Shown piece by piece: positions 62,041 to 64,000 of a stretch of DNA of 64,000 nucleotides. The notes under the pieces were generated by a model. It was not told the DNA's origin. It made no database searches and saw nothing but the letters and a program-made list of their open reading frames with translations. The stretch is from Marsupella aquatica (Eukaryota; Marchantiophyta). The stretch is from assembly GCA_973895155.1 (NCBI GenBank), contig OZ316891.1, forward strand, positions 27,652,001 to 27,716,000, read 5' to 3'. How positions within the stretch are numbered: position 1 is the stretch's first letter; each line of letters opens with the position of its first letter. Position numbers and translations under genes: made by a program.

Positions 62041-64000
62041 ACAATTACCAGACCTTTGCATGGAGAACCTTGAGTCCCCTTCAAGAACCCAGATGAACGG
62101 TCCCACCCTAAATATTCCTGGGAGTGGGGCTGTTTGGTGTGCACCCTTGGGGAGTGCTCAAAGTGCTCATGGCTCACAAAAAACATTTCCAGGGGCAGAG
62201 AAACAAGGCTCAGAAAAAAAAAAAAACCGTTTAAGACGGTATTTCTGCATGGCGAACAAAATTTAAGTCCAAGAGGAACAATACGGCCGGAATTCCGCCA
62301 GGTGGACGGATGAGAAACGCAGGTAGCCATCTCACTGAAATACCGGGTGACCGTAGTGGTAGGTGACCGGGGCAGCAAGTCTCTGCCCTTCGACATTTCG
62401 TTGGCTTCTCTGAATCTCTTCTATTTCTGGGGCAGAGAGTCAAAACAATCAATCAATCATACTTGCCTGCCCGCCGTTGCAATGTCGTACGGAGGACAGT
62501 TATGAGATCCATGCCAGGTGGTACATTGAAGTCATCCACGTGTATGCTCCGAGTTCTACTGCAATTGCGTCGTTGACACCTGTCGATCAGGTGTTTTTTG
62601 AAACATGGGCAAAAAACTGTGCACCCTGCCCATGGGGATAATTTGTAACTAATTTCTTTTAGATTAATTTGTGGTCGTTAGATCTCTCTAGATTAAATAT
62701 AATCGTCAGATACTGACTAATGGGGTTTGTGGAACTGGCTCATCCGATACATTTTCATTGAGGTAAAATTTGGCAGATTGTCTCCACTAACACAAATGCC
62801 CCAACAAGGAATGGCAGTTTCCCCATATAAGCCTCAAGTCTCCATGACCCCAACTTTACAAGATATTGGGGGCGCTAGTGACTTTATTTCACCAAAGCAA
62901 AGGAGAGTGCCACTTCATGTGTTAAAAAATACATCCCACCCCCAAAAAGAAATTATTAAAGACGTGGCCGGATGTTGTACTTGTTTTGCCACCAAAGCAA
63001 ACTGGAGAGCCACTTTTTGTTTTAAGTGGGACTTTACCTGAATTAAAGGACACCAAACAATTGAGCAATCCCTTCCTTTTGTTTTTTGGAACTCATAAAA
63101 AGGGCTCATATCAAGTGACCAATCCAATTTGGCTTTACAAGAAGTTGAGAGGTCACTTCTACTGGACTTTGCCCAATTCAACATAGACGGGAGCAGTCAC
63201 CCAAAATGTTTATGTGGATATTGTATTTTTGGCCAAAGTTTAGACCCCAGCTAAAGATGGTTTTTGAAAGTCTCAGTCTCTTCTCATTCTGTCAAAGAGT
63301 AATAGCATAGTGTTATCCCAGTTTTGTCCAGGGCCTGAGCAAGAATAATAATTATTTTTCATTTTGAAAATTCACCCGAGGCCAGAATATTATCCGGGTT
63401 TCCAGGCCGCGTGCAAGATAAAGTTGTCTTTGAAAACCAGCATGGACCACATTTCCCAAAGTTTGAGGTTCATCTTGGTATTCATAAATTCAATTTTAAA
63501 TTTTTTTGAGGATATGCTAGAGTAATATGCTAGCAATGTGTCCAATATGGTGGTCCATCTCTACTTCAGTTTCATTTATTCTCTTGTTTTTCATATTTTA
63601 TTTAATAAACAGTATATACACTGAAAAGACAGTGTCTACACCAGGAGGCTTAGAATATTCTTAAAATTTACATGAGAAATCTATCTTGAGGATTCACAAT
63701 GACCCCAAAAATTTAAGATAGACTCCAGACCCAAAATCTTACAAGAAAATGGGGGACTTTGACGTTTGTTGCCACAGCAACAGAAAGGCCACTTCTTTAA
63801 GATTGATACTTGACCAAAATTCTATTTAAATGAGGGTCCAATAAATGCAAATCCCTCAAATGAAGCAGCCAAACTTTGGAAATGTTGATGGACCCCCAAA
63901 ATGCAGAGTGTTTCTTGATGGACCCATGAGTGATCTAGACCATTGATAGATCTCAACTCAATGTCCCCAAAAGCTCATGGGGTCTATCAAGTAATACATT
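62041..64000. other. Gene-free terminal interval with tandem and dispersed repeats
   Basis: A unit of roughly 110 bp recurs at about 62880-62905 and 62990-63015 (CACCAAAGCAAA, then GGAGAGNGCCACTT), with a related block near 63765-63795. 63880-64000 resembles 57640-57745. An A13 run lies near 62214-62226. No protein family was recognised in any frame. Confidence 0.45.

Overview
The window is nuclear DNA from a land plant. Five genes look intact: a 14-exon DEG15-type peroxisomal processing protease, a NUMOD3-domain protein, a RING-CH protein, a homologue of the Mal d 1 / Fra a 1-associated proteins, and a 9-exon type-B hexokinase. Spliceosomal introns, plant protein families, long CT-rich leaders, and abundant LINE, fold-back and minisatellite DNA all agree with this. 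The hexokinase N-terminus (membrane anchor followed by a VEMHAGLASDGGS-type stretch) recalls moss hexokinases, so a bryophyte, perhaps a moss, is my best guess. That is inference, not proof.

Layout. 1-9.5 kb: transposon-rich, with two decayed LINEs on the minus strand (1.2-2.7 and 3.4-7.8 kb), a minisatellite at the LINE 5' end, then an array of about 75-bp modules each pairing ACGTGG with CTCTATAT; the last module lies just upstream of a putative small coiled-coil gene (9.57-10.2 kb). 11.2-17.9 kb: DEG15 protease. 20.0-21.4 kb: PIF1-like helicase relic. 23.9-27.6 kb: NUMOD3 protein. 28.4-29.0 kb: RING-CH protein. 29.1-30.4 kb: a duplicated LTR/primer-binding-site fragment and a hairpin-bearing satellite. 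30.7-34.0 kb: a transposon holding a fold-back element that has an inverted second copy of itself inside. 34.6-36.9 kb: repeat-rich leader and the Mal d 1-associated-like gene. 37-48 kb: gene-poor, with an unrecognised 808-codon intronless ORF (41.5-43.9 kb, minus) flanked by ATCGTAAG iterons, and several blocks of one dispersed minisatellite family. 48.7-52.9 kb: hexokinase (minus). 53-64 kb: simple repeats, a second copy of the 30.7-kb host transposon, a third LINE fragment and a small MITE.

The intact genes do not form a pathway; they are ordinary dispersed housekeeping genes (peroxisomal protein processing, sugar phosphorylation and sensing, probable ubiquitin ligation). The most unusual material is in the repeats: the self-nested inverted element, the iteron-flanked 808-codon ORF, the tandem ACGTGG/TATA-like modules, and a helicase relic whose only in-frame breaks are TGA codons. 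All exon joins were made by hand from splice consensus, reading phase and family similarity; no search was run.
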